From positions 79,299,159 to 79,363,158 of the forward strand of contig CM037595.1 of the NCBI GenBank assembly GCA_021018995.1: 64,000 bases of DNA, read 5' to 3'. The notes below the pieces were generated by a model, which worked only from the letters and a program-made list of their open reading frames with translations, ran no database searches and was not told where the DNA came from. Numbering within the stretch: the stretch's first letter is position 1; each line of letters starts with the position of its first letter. The stretch comes from Chloranthus sessilifolius. Taxonomy: Eukaryota > Streptophyta > Magnoliopsida > Chloranthales > Chloranthaceae. A program made the position numbers and the translations under genes. Positions 25,480-36,400 of this stretch are shown here, piece by piece.

Positions 25480-26380
25480 CAAGTTGGGCTAGCGATGTGA
25501 GGGCGTTGCGGTATGCCAAACTAATAGGTTTGGGGTTCTCCTGCCATTTTGGCTGAATGACTGTTTTACCCTTATATAGGGGGAAAGGAGTTGTGGAGCT
25601 ATTCTCCCACACATGGGGCCCTGCGTTGCGGGACGAGCGCATGGGCTTTCTAGGTTAGGGGTGGGCCAGAACGTCGCTGCAGCGATGCGGCGATGCCATG
25701 TGTCACCTGGGGTGAGGTTACCATGTGGCCCCGTGCCGGTGTCGCGGTGCACATGGGTCGATGACCTCACGAGGGCACTCAAGGGCTATGTGGGACGCAG
25801 TGGTGCGCACTAGCTAAGGGCCTGATGCGGGCGTGTGCTGGTCGCGCGAGCCACACACGATGCCTGGTTTGGATATCATGAAGAGCTCCATGCTACTCCA
25901 AGTGTGCTGGTCGCGTGGACCACACACGATGCTTAGTTTGGATAGCATGAGGAGCTGCATGCTATTCGAAGTGTGCTGGTCACGTGGGCCACACACGATG
26001 GTTGGCTTGAATGGCATAAAAAGATGCATGCCACTGTCTGAAGCGAGGACTAGTGCACTGCACAGGGGGAAGCTAGGCAGACCAAGTGGCACTAAGGTAC
26101 TGGCATGCTTGTCGCGAGTAGACACGATGCATTGAGAGGGTTTGCCTTGAGTGAAGGCAACCATGAAGCGGGAGTTCCCGTCCTCTAGGCGGGTGGTATC
26201 AGAGTGATGGTTGGATAAGTTGGTCTCGCTGTACGCAGCAGCAAGATGTTGCACGAGCATGATAACAAGCATTAAGTTATGCTTCGTGAAAAATTGGTAT
26301 CTGAGTTAGGCTGACCTCGTTGTAGCAGCAGCGAGGCACCGCACGGGCGTCGAAAAAAGTTACCCCATGACAGGGTGCTT
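25480..26380 (+). repeat. left arm of a large inverted repeat (LTR-like block)
   Basis: Shares long stretches, inverted, with 27110-27800. Examples are GGCGTTGCGGTATG, the promoter-like CCCTTATATAGGGG, GGGGCCCTGCGTTGCG, the GGCGGGTGGTATCAGAG block (26199) and TTAGGCTGACCT. The TATA-like box and primer-site-like TGGTATCAGAG suggest retroelement leader/LTR sequence, but no TG...CA boundaries were found. Confidence 0.6.
25833..26039 (+). repeat. three 69-bp tandem repeats
   Basis: Copies start at 25833, 25902 and 25971 with GTGTGCTGGTCGCGTGG-like sequence followed by CACACACGATG. The exact 69-bp period is a multiple of three and keeps frames open on both strands. Confidence 0.85.
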
Positions 26381-26462
26381 TTAGTAATCAACTATAAGTA
26401 GAGCGGCGCCTATGCACCCTTGATGGCGAAGTGATGAAGGAGCCACGCCTAGGTACCACATT

Positions 26463-26633
26463 CAAAGATTAAAATTCCGAAGTTCATTTCGGTTTTGACG
26501 GGGACTGAAACCAAAATTTTGGACTGAAATTTTCAAAATCATACAACAAAATTGCAAACTTGGGATTTCGTTTTGGTATTGGTAGGGACCAAAATCAAAA
26601 TTTTTGTCATTTCAGCCAAAATTTTGATCCTTT
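26463..26633. mobile_element. hAT-like MITE, TSD ACCACATT
   Basis: The ends CAAAGATTAAAATT and (reverse complement) AAAGGATCAAAATT match apart from one gap and one substitution. Identical 8-bp TSDs lie at 26455-26462 and 26634-26641. The interior is rich in CCAAAATTTT and its complement. Inserted between the two inverted LTR-like arms. Confidence 0.8.
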
Positions 26634-26641
26634 ACCACATT

Positions 26642-27109
26642 TGACAACAATGGGCCGGCTTGAACCATACAATGGAGACTTTAAATCATGTTGATTGCAT
26701 TCCTTTTAAGAGGACGAGCATCTATAACAAAATTCGGATCAATGAAGGTCAATAGCTTACTTTCATTAGGGGCGCGGGCGCCATTACTTGTACAAAAGTT
26801 GGTGCTTGCACATAATTTAAAAGAAACTTGTTATTTTGGGGATATGTGTCATGTGGAAACCTCATCTAAGCCATATGAGGTTGTTATCTACACACCTTTG
26901 ATACAAAATAATTAAGCAGTCAAATCCATCATCTGATTCAACGGTTGACTACATTGAATTACATGATAGATTTTATGTTTTATGCTAATCTTTTGCACTA
27001 AAGATCTTTAGATCATGACTTTCAAAATGAGACTCCTTAGATGATGTTTCTATATGGCGTAAGTCTCAAAATACTAAGGGTGTGTGTTTGGTCCACTATC
27101 CTTTAGCGG
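26642..27109. other. spacer of the inverted repeat, unassigned
   Basis: No gene. Includes AAGATCTTTAGATCATGACTTTCA near 27001, a signature also seen in the foldback MITE family at 10.5, 29.6, 43.5 and 58.3 kb. Confidence 0.35.
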
Positions 27110-27990
27110 ATTGTCACGGGGTCACACTTCCGCAACCTCAGTCCCGTGCGGTACCTAACGCACGCTTCACTAGGTCAGCCTACTTTTGATAACAATCGTC
27201 GCGAGGGCGTCTTTCGACGCGCTTTCAACCCGCGCGGTGCTTCGCTATCACGTGCAACGAAGCCAACCATTTCTGCACATCAGCTCTGATACCACCCGCC
27301 TAGTGGACGGGAACTCCTCCCAACATGGTTGCCTCTGTTTCACGACCTACCATTCCGCTCATCGTGTCCCTTACGACACGCCAATCTGCACCGCTGCGCT
27401 AACTTGGCCTGCTCAAGCTTCACCACATGCCTTTGCACTAGTACCGCCAGCTCACGAACCAAGCCTGACTTTGTGCCTCGGCTCGCGTGCCCAAGCGAGT
27501 CCCACCCGCCTTGGTCTTTGTCTCATGAGGTTGCCCAATGTCTGCCGTGGACGCGTGGTCAGGGCCATACATCAACCTCCCTCGGGTTCCACACGGCATC
27601 GCTGCGTCGACGTCCTAGGCCCACCCTTTCATGCCTATGAGACACTTGCGCCCCCTCTGGCAACGCAAGGCCCCGTGTGCGGGGGAATAGCTCTCTAGCT
27701 CCCTTCCCCTATATAAGGGTAAAACAGTCATTCAGCCAGAATGGCAGGAGAACCTCAAACCTATTGGTTTAACATACCGCAACGCCTCATGCATCGCTAG
27801 CCCACCTTGGCTATGTCGCATCCGTGTCGCGACCGTGATGCTCCGCGTCGTACCCTCATGCGACCGTGTCGCGTCCTCGCAGTGCGACCACGTCGCAAGA
27901 CCAACATGGCCCCATGTCGCGTGCCCTCCTGGCACCACATGTCGTGCCACGTGCACCATGCTACAAGCTCAAGTCTTGGCCCCGTCACAG
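27110..27990 (-). repeat. right arm of the large inverted repeat (LTR-like block)
   Basis: Inverted counterpart of 25480-26380. It reads TCTGATACCACCCGCC at 27282, CCCTATATAAGGG at 27709, and GCCAGAATGGCAGGAG near 27735. It has a 170-codon open frame at 27186-27698 without recognisable domains, attributed to GC-rich composition. Confidence 0.6.
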
Positions 27991-28271
27991 GATGCCAGCA
28001 CTACTCTTGTTTTGCTAGAGCAAGTTTTATTTGCTTGGGCAAAGAGAAGGTATAGAGTTATTTTATCACTTAAAACAACTCCCGCCTAGAGCCAATGAGG
28101 TGGAGAGTGGTGACACCAAACAAAATTATAGGTCCTTGCTCGAGCTAAAGAGCTAACCCAAATGCAACCTAATTCTTCCTTGTAATGGGCTGCTACAAAC
28201 ACAACTCTTTTTTCTTCCCATACAATCCAAAGAAAAATATAGTGTATAGTAGCAAAAGTTGGTGTGTACAT

Positions 28272-28395
28272 CAAGGATCAAAATTTCGGGTTGAATTTCG
28301 CATTTCAGGCATGACCGAAACCGAAACCAAAATATGGAATTTTGGACCTCATCCAAAATGGACCAAAATTTAGAATTTCGGTTTTCGTTTCCATG
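28272..28395. mobile_element. hAT-like MITE (124 bp)
   Basis: Starts CAAGGATCAAAATTTCGG and ends in a diverged inverted counterpart TTTTCGTTTCCATG. The TSDs GTGTACAT (28264-28271) and GTGCACAT (28396-28403) agree at 7 of 8 positions. The interior carries CCGAAACCGAAACC and its complement. Confidence 0.7.
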
Positions 28396-28726
28396 GTGCA
28401 CATAAATAATTAATTTTATTCAACCAAAAGAAGCATAAAAATAGGAAAAGCTTGTGTGAACCAAGAAGCTGTTATGAGCACACTTTTCCGGTAACTGATA
28501 CATGTTTTGGATTTTTATAAAGCAATAGTAAAACATAATTCATTATCATTATTTTTCACCAATTGGTGTGGAAGTAACAAAAACTCATGAGTTACTAGAT
28601 ATGGTTTGTGTGAAGAAAAAGGGTGTGCACATAGCATCTCTTTTTTATATCGAGAAATATAAAGGATGGATAATTTTTGATAGATAATTTTGTAGCCAGC
28701 TTATATAGCGCGACGTGAATAGCTGC

Positions 28727-28810
28727 AGTGCTTGGGCCTCACTGTGTACAGCCACTTACATTGTGCCAAGTGCTTGGGCCTCACTGTGTACAGCCACTTA
28801 CATTGTGCCA
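28727..28810. repeat. two 42-bp tandem copies
   Basis: AGTGCTTGGGCCTCACTGTG begins each copy, at 28727 and 28769. The copies are almost identical. Confidence 0.85.
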
Positions 28811-28888
28811 CGTAAACTGCCTGTAAAATTGTGTATAAAAAAAAATTGTCCACTATATAATATTGTCCTTTTTAAATTGTGTGAAGAG

Positions 28889-30148
28889 CAAGGATCAAAA
28901 TCTCGGCCGAGACGTTTCGGTTGGTTCCGAGACCGAAAAATCATAAAAATCGCCTCCTTTTTAAAATTGTGCAATTATCGACTAAATTTTCAAATTATCG
29001 GCCGATAATTTCAAATTATCGGCCGATAATTTCAAATTATCGGCCGGAATATGCATTCTCGCCCATTTTTGGAATTTTAGAATTTTGAAATTTTTTAAAG
29101 GGTTTTAAAACCCAATTTTTGAAAAAAAAATCCCATTTCTATTTTTCCTTTGGCATAAAACCCATGAGAAAAAAAAAAAAGAAAAAAAAAAAGAGAAGAA
29201 CAACATTTTTCCAAAACCCAATATTTGGAAAAAGGACCCATTTTTCTTCTTCCTTAGCTATAAAACCTGAAGGAGGAAGAAGAAAAAAAAAACAGGGAAA
29301 GAACAAGAAAAAAAAAAAGAAGGAAGAAGAAGAAATATAGGAGTTGGTTTCTCCACCGACCTGGTTTCTCCACCGACATGCAAACATAAAAATAGGTAAA
29401 TAACTGAATTTATATTGAAAGGAGTATGTGACTTACTCTCATGTTAGTCACATACACACTAGAATAGTTTGTAAGTGATCTTACACTAGCAGGGTTTACA
29501 ATGTAAGTGATCTACATCGTACGATGTAGGTAATCACATGATAAAGATTATATTTCGTGCCAATTTTGTCCACTAAGGATCTATAGATCATGAACTTTAG
29601 ATTAGACGGCCCAGATTGCGTTTCAAATTATCGTATGATATAATAGCCTTTGACTATATTTAATCACATGGTGAAGTTTATATTTGGTGTCAATCTTGTC
29701 CACTAAGGATCTATAGATCATGAACTTTAGATCAGACGGCCCACATTGCGTTTTCACGTATCATATGCCCCTAAAATACGAACTTTTTTTTTTAACCTTG
29801 GCGCAATCTCTTAAAAAGCGAGTGCAAGTACATATGATCTTCATATTGCATTTTCCGAAATTTATCAAAAATTTGATCGAAAATTACTAAATTTTACGAT
29901 TCGGGTCATGAACGAAACCGAAACCTAAACTGATATTTTGATCCATGGTATATATATGTTCTAATAATGTTAAATAGCTTAAAAAAAATTAAGAAAATAA
30001 AGTTCGGCAAAGTTCGGTAAAGTTCGGAGCATATTTTAAAAAATATCCGAAATTTACCGAAATTTTGACCGAAATTTCTGAAATTTTGACCAATTTACAG
30101 TTCGGGTCCTGACCGAAACCGAAACCGAAACCGAGATTTTGATCCTTG
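28889..30148. mobile_element. 1.26 kb hAT-like non-autonomous element, TSD GTGAAGAG
   Basis: Perfect 18-bp terminal inverted repeats, CAAGGATCAAAATCTCGG at both ends, and identical 8-bp TSDs GTGAAGAG at 28881-28888 and 30149-30156. The interior has three ATTATCGGCCGATAAT-type palindromes near the left end, two A-rich tracts, and a direct duplication of GGATCTATAGATCATGAAC at about 29577 and 29706. Near the right end are CCGAAACCGAAACCGAAACC repeats. No transposase frame. Its right end lies about 160 bp before the NDUFB9 start codon. Confidence 0.9.
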
Positions 30149-30156
30149 GTGAAGAG

Positions 30157-30309
30157 AGAGGGTGTGCGCGGAGCATCTGTTCTTTAAATTTATTAAGCAC
30201 CAAATTTTGCACAGGTCGGGTACCTAATACCAAGTCCTCCATAAAAGCCTGTGGGAGAAAACTGGAAAACTTCATCTAGAGAGAGAGAGAGAAAGGGAGA
30301 GAGAGAGAG
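30157..30309 (+). promoter_or_regulatory. NDUFB9 core promoter and 5' UTR
   Basis: Short non-repetitive interval between the hAT-like element and the start codon. A TATA-like CCATAAAAG lies at about 30239-30247. A GA microsatellite at about 30280-30309 runs directly into the ATG, the kind of purine-rich leader common before plant genes. The transcription start is not defined. Confidence 0.4.
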
Positions 30310-30435
30310 ATGAGCGGGGCGGCGACTTACTTAGCGAGGAGAGCAGCTCAGAAGGAGCGAGTGAGGCTCCTCTACCGCAAGGCCCTCAAGGACACCCTCA
30401 ACTGGGCTGTTCACAGGCATCTCTTCTATCAAGAT
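30310..30435 (+). CDS. NDUFB9: NDUFB9 exon 1 (coding)
   Basis: Forty-two codons from the first ATG after the GA tract to ...HLFYQD, then donor GTATGC. This ATG is chosen because the next residues ([18 protein letters not shown]) match the known N-terminus. Confidence 0.9.
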
Positions 30436-33400
30436 GTATGCATGCCCTTCTCTCTCTCTCTCTCTTCTTGATCTTCTATATCAATGTTGTAATTCCTTTA
30501 ATCTCATCTGGGTTCATTTGATCGACCATTATCTTCATTTATTTCGTGTGAATTTGTTGATCGATGTTCTTGTGATTTGACAAATGCTTAGACTTTGTGA
30601 GCCTTTTTATTGTTATTGTAACAAATAAAATAAAACAACATCGAAGACTTACTCATTACAATTCATGCACATATTTAGTATAAAAAGAACAGATATAGGG
30701 AAATAATTGAGAAAAATGATTTAGCCCGGATGCCCATATTGATGGGCTGTAGGTGAAGCTACTTCGTATTTATCAATGTTGATGATCTTCAATTTGATGA
30801 ACTAATTTTAACAATAGCGCTCCTTTTAAAATAAATAAATTATAATTATAATTTAATTTGTTCGGGGAAGAGGCACTTTCCCAAATTTGATTTTACTATG
30901 TGTCCCAATGCAGCCCTGAGTGCTGAACTTGGTCCATCTGGGCACCATGTGGTACCCATCACAAGGATCGGGTGCCACAGAAACTTGGACAAGATCGATT
31001 AGATACCACCCAAAAAATTTAGGCATGATTCAATGTCCACTGTTGAAAATGTGGTCAAAGGTCCAAAGAATCCATGCACTAAGTTTGTGGGGCACCACCT
31101 TATCTTTTACCCATCAAATGGAAATTAAAAAAGTCAATATTTTTTGTTTAAATCACATGCAATGTGGGTGGTCAACCCAAAACAGGTGTTGTTTTGGGTT
31201 GATCGTGCCACATGACGCATGATCTGGCGTCCGAACGCAACGTTCTCCACGTGGCTGATCAACTCAAAACGGGTGTTGTTTTGGGTTGATCGTGCCATGT
31301 GATTTGGCGTCCGGACGCATATCCCCTGCACTCTTTACTATATTTGGCAGTCACAATAAACTGAACTGAACTTCGTTGCCTTCCTCCGTGATCTTTTGAA
31401 CTGAATTTCGTTGCCTTCCCACGCGCGAAGCCAATGGGCGCCGTGCTGTGGGCCAGTTTTGGGGCAGGGGCGGATATGTTTTACTTTGAAGAAAGCAAGA
31501 GACTTGTGCTTTTCCTGGATTTTTTCGATCATGTTATCCGTTGGACTTTTGTCCTTGCTTTTACTTTTGCGTTGGATTCTTAGGGCCTTTTTGGCAACCC
31601 TTTTTTAAAAAGTACTTTTCAGGTGCTTTAAAGAGGTTATCACATGCTGCTTCTCAAAGGTCTATCACATGCTGAAAATAATTTTGTGTAAGAAGCAGCA
31701 TGAGGCAGCTTCTCAGCACAACACAACATGTGGCAATCTTTTTTCAGTTGCACCTATCCGAAGATTCCCATTGTTCATTCAAATAATTTCATTTGCTTGG
31801 CTATTTATGTTGTATTTATCGGTCAAATACAGGCTTTGGCCTGACATTTCCCATGAGGGATAGTGGGGCATAAAATTTTTTGGCTTTTGAAGGAAAAGTG
31901 CACACATATTAGCTGTAGAAGTGCATATCCCTATTAAAGAACGGATTTCATGAATTTTGAAACTGTTCAAGTTGTTTCAGCCTTGAGATTTGTAGAAGTC
32001 CCCTTTTCACAGTTTCCTATGGAAAAAAGGCCTGTAAACTGTAAGGAGTCTTTCCTTCCTTTACTCCCCTTGGATTTACCACAACTACTTGTATAGATAT
32101 CATTTTTGACATCTGAACACTATATTTTATGGTAGTTCACTATTCCCTTTCCAAAATATCCATGTTTATAACACATAATTAGTCATAATTTTAGTTTTAA
32201 AAAAGGTTGAATAAATTAAAGATGCTGCACACATCCTGACAATGGTGCATGCTTGACGTGTTGGTCAACTTATGTATGCTTTTAAAGGAACCTAGTGTTA
32301 ATCTCATAGAGCTGGTCTGCGAGTTTGCAAAAACTTTAGCATTAAATTTTTTTCACATTTAATCAATTGTTGCATCAATTTTTTTCATTGACTCAGTTTT
32401 TATCTCCATTATACTTGGAAAAAGTTGATGGCTTTACACATTAATTCGTTGAAACAGCAATGACATCATACCCATAAAATATGGAACCTTAATTAAAGGA
32501 ATATTTGGCATTTATTCATTCATTTGATGGTAACATATGCTTCCCAACCAGATGCTTCCCTTATGTACCCAACCACAAACTTCCGTTCAGGCAATTCTAG
32601 AAGATCCCACATAGCCTGATTTTCAAGAGCTTTCTTCTCTTCAACCATAGGCTCTTTCCAATTTGGATCAGCCAAAGCATCTTAAACTTTCGATGAAACA
32701 CAAGTAGAGGAAATGGAAGGAATATATATTTGAAATGAAGGTGATAGAGATTCATAGGAAACAAAATTAGCAATTGAATGAGATGTGCAAGGTCTCTTCC
32801 TTTTTCACAAAGCTATAGGAAGTTCAGGAGACTGAGGATTAGAGATAGACTGATTACATGTAGGGTCAGCTGGAGGTGGATCATGATCCACGGTAGGCTG
32901 CTTACTCTTGTTAAATTTTTGGATATACACCTACAAAGGATTTTTAACAGTTTTGATAAAAGTAGGTACTTCGACAATAGATGGAAGACGAATAGAGGAA
33001 ATAGAGTCATCATTGACAATGGATGGAAGGGAAATATGACTCAAATATCTTGAAAGAAGTGATGTTTCCTGGTGGAGAGAAATGAAATATATTCTAAAAA
33101 AAATGTGACATCTTTTGAGACTTTTTTCCCTGGTCACAAGAGAATAACATTTGTTAGTTCCCCTTCTGGACATGAGTATCCAAGAAAGACACACTTCTCA
33201 GATTGGCTACCAAATTTTTTTCTTGACGGGCTCAGGAGATGGACAAAACATACACATGCGAACACTTTAGGTGGAAGAGGCACTTCGGGTTGAAGCATCT
33301 TTAGAAGATATTACCCATTAAGACTTGGTCTAAGCATCCGATTGATCATATAGGTAGTAGTAGGAAGTCCTTGATCCCAATAGATTTTTGACGGGGACGT

Positions 33401-36400
33401 TGACATCGTAGACATTGGATATGGACCGTTTCTTGTATACTGACGTCGGAAGAAGCGGAATGGAAATCGTCAAAACTAGGCAAAAGAGGCGAAAGACGAA
33501 ATTCTAGAGAAATTGGAGGAACACAACAAATTCGATCGATCAAACTGCCATTTCGATCGATCGAAGTCCTATTTCGATCGACGAACATCAGCAAGTGGAA
33601 AAACACATGTTCTGGAGTATATAATTCGATCGATCGAATTTCCATTCGATCGATCGAATTTCCATTCGATCGATCGAATTTCAGCGGCGAACTTTTTAAA
33701 TATGTTTTTCGATCGATCAAGTTTCACTTTCGATCGATCGAACTTCAATTTCGATCAATTGAAATCGCACAGTTCTTTTATTTTGGCAATTTTTAATTTC
33801 GAACTTAATTTTTAGGGGCATACTTGTCCTTTTGGTATTTGTTTTAGGGTTTTATTTTCGTTTGAAAGGACTCCTATATAAAGTCCTTAAGTTAAACAAT
33901 ATAATTAGTTGATGATTAATGAAGAGAGCTTTTGCTTGTGTGCTTGAGATGAGCCCCTATGAAGAGTGAATCTTCTTCTCAAGAAGGGTTTGGTGTGAAT
34001 CCAAAGGTGTGAAGCCCACAATCTATCCTTACTGTTTATCTTTCTAATCTATCTTCCGTACTTTACTTCGAACAACCTAAATCTACCATCTCCCATTCAA
34101 CTACCCGATTCCCAAAACCCTAACATTTCCCTACTCCATTGATTCGACCCAATCCCGTAAACCATAGAAGGACCTGAGATTCCATCCTTGAATTGTGAGC
34201 GCCCTAATATGGGAAAATCTAGAATTCTATCTCTAGGATTGATCTGCGCTACAACCTAACGGATCTAACGCCTGGACTGAACCCTGCTCGAATCATACGT
34301 GAGCCTCCAATGGAATACTGCGATCGCCAAGGAATTCATTATATTTTGTGAGTTTTATTGCTTAATTTAATTCAATTTAATTTCGGCAAAGTCAATCATC
34401 GCATTCACGTAGTTTAGGGCACCGTCTTGCGTCAATTTTAGATGCCTTCGTCCAAGTCAAAATTGATCAAATCACTTCTAAAATATGTCTGTTCTTTTGT
34501 TTAACCATTCCATCCTGCTAAGGTGCGTAGGCACGTGAAGTTTTGTGTCTTATACAATGTTCTGCAAAGTAATTTTGGAAGTCATGATGTAAATGTTCGT
34601 AGGCATTGTCTGAATGAAAGACTTTGATCTTTTTGTCATGTTGCACGAAGCATATTTTATGAAACAATTTAACAATCGATGCAACTTCATCTCTACTAGT
34701 ATAACAAGTATTAATCATCAATAAAGACAAGAAATAAAGATATCTAAACACATAAGTAATGGGTGTATGACCCCAAACTCAGAAACCGAAGCTGAAGATA
34801 TACTACCCAAATCAAGCAAAGTATAGCTCATTGGACTCATTGGACTCATGACCACCCCCAATCGTCTTCCTTGTATTCAAGTCCTGAAAAACACAATGAG
34901 TAGGAAAGAGAGATGCATTATAATGTAGTGGTTTATTGCAACACAGTTTTTCTATTTCTTTTTTGCCATGGAAGGAGGGGTACAATTCTGATTTCTTCTA
35001 TATTCTGTAGTATTTCTGCCCTGCTTTGTATCAGTAGAAAGGGAAAATTTCTCAACTGAAGGATTGGAGTTCGCAATGGCATCTTGTCTGCTGGTTCTCC
35101 TCTAGTATTTTTATACCGTCTCTAAGCAAGGTAAAACTTCTTTGCCTAATACTTGTACCCTCTAACAACTCAAAAGTAGAATCCAACCCAACAAGAAAAT
35201 TTGAAGATGTGATGTTGTTCCGTCTGTTTCTTCATCCAAGTGAAGCTAGTCATGGGTAGGATATGTCGATATTGATCAAACTCATCCTATTTATGTCTCA
35301 ACTTTATAAAATATTCTTCTACATGCCTTTCGGCTTATTACCTTTTTGCCAGCTCACGATGCAACCAGTAAATACGGGCCAACTCATCCTTTTGGTTACA
35401 TTTTTCGGCAACAGTCCACGGCTAATTTTGGGCATCATAGAGTCAGGGAGTCGAGTCATAACTACGAAATTGTCACTTTCCTTGTCTTTATGGGAGGGAT
35501 CATCCACAGGTGGCCTGTAATAAAGCCAAATTTTCTTGGACTTCCAATACACATTTTGGCAGATTGAGACCATGCCGCCAAATAATTCTTCCTATCAAGT
35601 TTGAGAATAGTGATCATTAACCCTGGGTGGTTATTGTGATTGCTTCCCGTTGATGAGGATCCTTGATGATTATCGTCAGTCATATTGCTACAAACCTCAC
35701 TCATACTAATTCAAAGAAATCAAATATTACCAACAAACAAGGATTTGTGTTATAAAAATAAAAATCATCTGATTTCAGGTATGAGCTATCCGCCTATCCC
35801 CGTCTTCTTGTAGCTTCTATGTTTTCTTAAATGTCTTTGACATACTTAGGGTTAGGGTTAAGGAAATTAGATCTTAACCCGCTCTGATACCATGTTGTAA
35901 AACTAGCTTGACAAGGAAAAGGAGAGATAAAGGAAATAAGGTGTGTGTGTGAGAGAGAGGGAGGGATGCATATTGACGGGGACGCCGACATCGTAGACAT
36001 CGGATATGAACCTTTTCGCGTGTACCGACGTCGGAAGAAGCGGAATGGAAATCAAAACTAGGCGAAAAGGGAGTTTTGGAAATGAAGAGGGCGGGTACAA
36101 ACCGCGAGGAGAACAGTGTCAAGCGAGCCCTCGCTCGAGCGGTTAAATTCCTCGCTCGAGTGACCACTTAAGCTCGCTTGAGAGAGCCCTCGCTCGAGCG
36201 AGCTACAGTGACGGAAAATTTTCGTTTTTTTTTTTTTTTTACCTTTTTAGTCTTTTATTATTTTAGGACTTTTAATTGCGAGTTTTATATCGTTTAGGGT
36301 TTTCTTAGCCTATATAAAGGCATTGTAAACACTATTGAAATTGATTATTGATTATGAATGAAAAGAGCTTTTGCTTATGTGTGCTTGAGATGAGCCTCTA

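Larger units (their letters stand above)
32545..35890 (-). pseudogene. Ty1/copia element remnant, interrupted
   Basis: Minus-strand remains in the order gag, integrase, start of reverse transcriptase. A primer site ATGGTATCAGAGCGGG lies at 35875-35893. Gag starts near 35704 ([20 protein letters not shown]). [16 protein letters not shown] block lies near 34850 and integrase [11 protein letters not shown] near 34600. After the nested solo LTR comes CVFLGYS...ECF-like sequence at about 33190. The start of reverse transcriptase ([18 protein letters not shown]) is at about 32600-32680. It stops near 32545; the catalytic reverse transcriptase core, RNase H and 3' LTR are missing. Many stops and frameshifts. 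Confidence 0.75.

Noticed and set aside
25814..26272. 152-codon minus-strand frame with repeated GPRDQHT peptides
   Set aside because: Product of the 69-bp tandem repeat, whose period is a multiple of three.
27186..27698. 170-codon plus-strand frame
   Set aside because: Lies in the GC-rich inverted-repeat arm; no domain, and the left arm does not keep the same frame.
33531..33770. CRISPR-like spacing of short repeats
   Set aside because: Repeats are palindromes in an LTR with a perfect TSD, in a plant nuclear genome; spacers are short and alike.
33513..33815. Frame with repeated FDRSN peptides
   Set aside because: Chance translation of TCGATCGATCGA palindromes inside a solo LTR.
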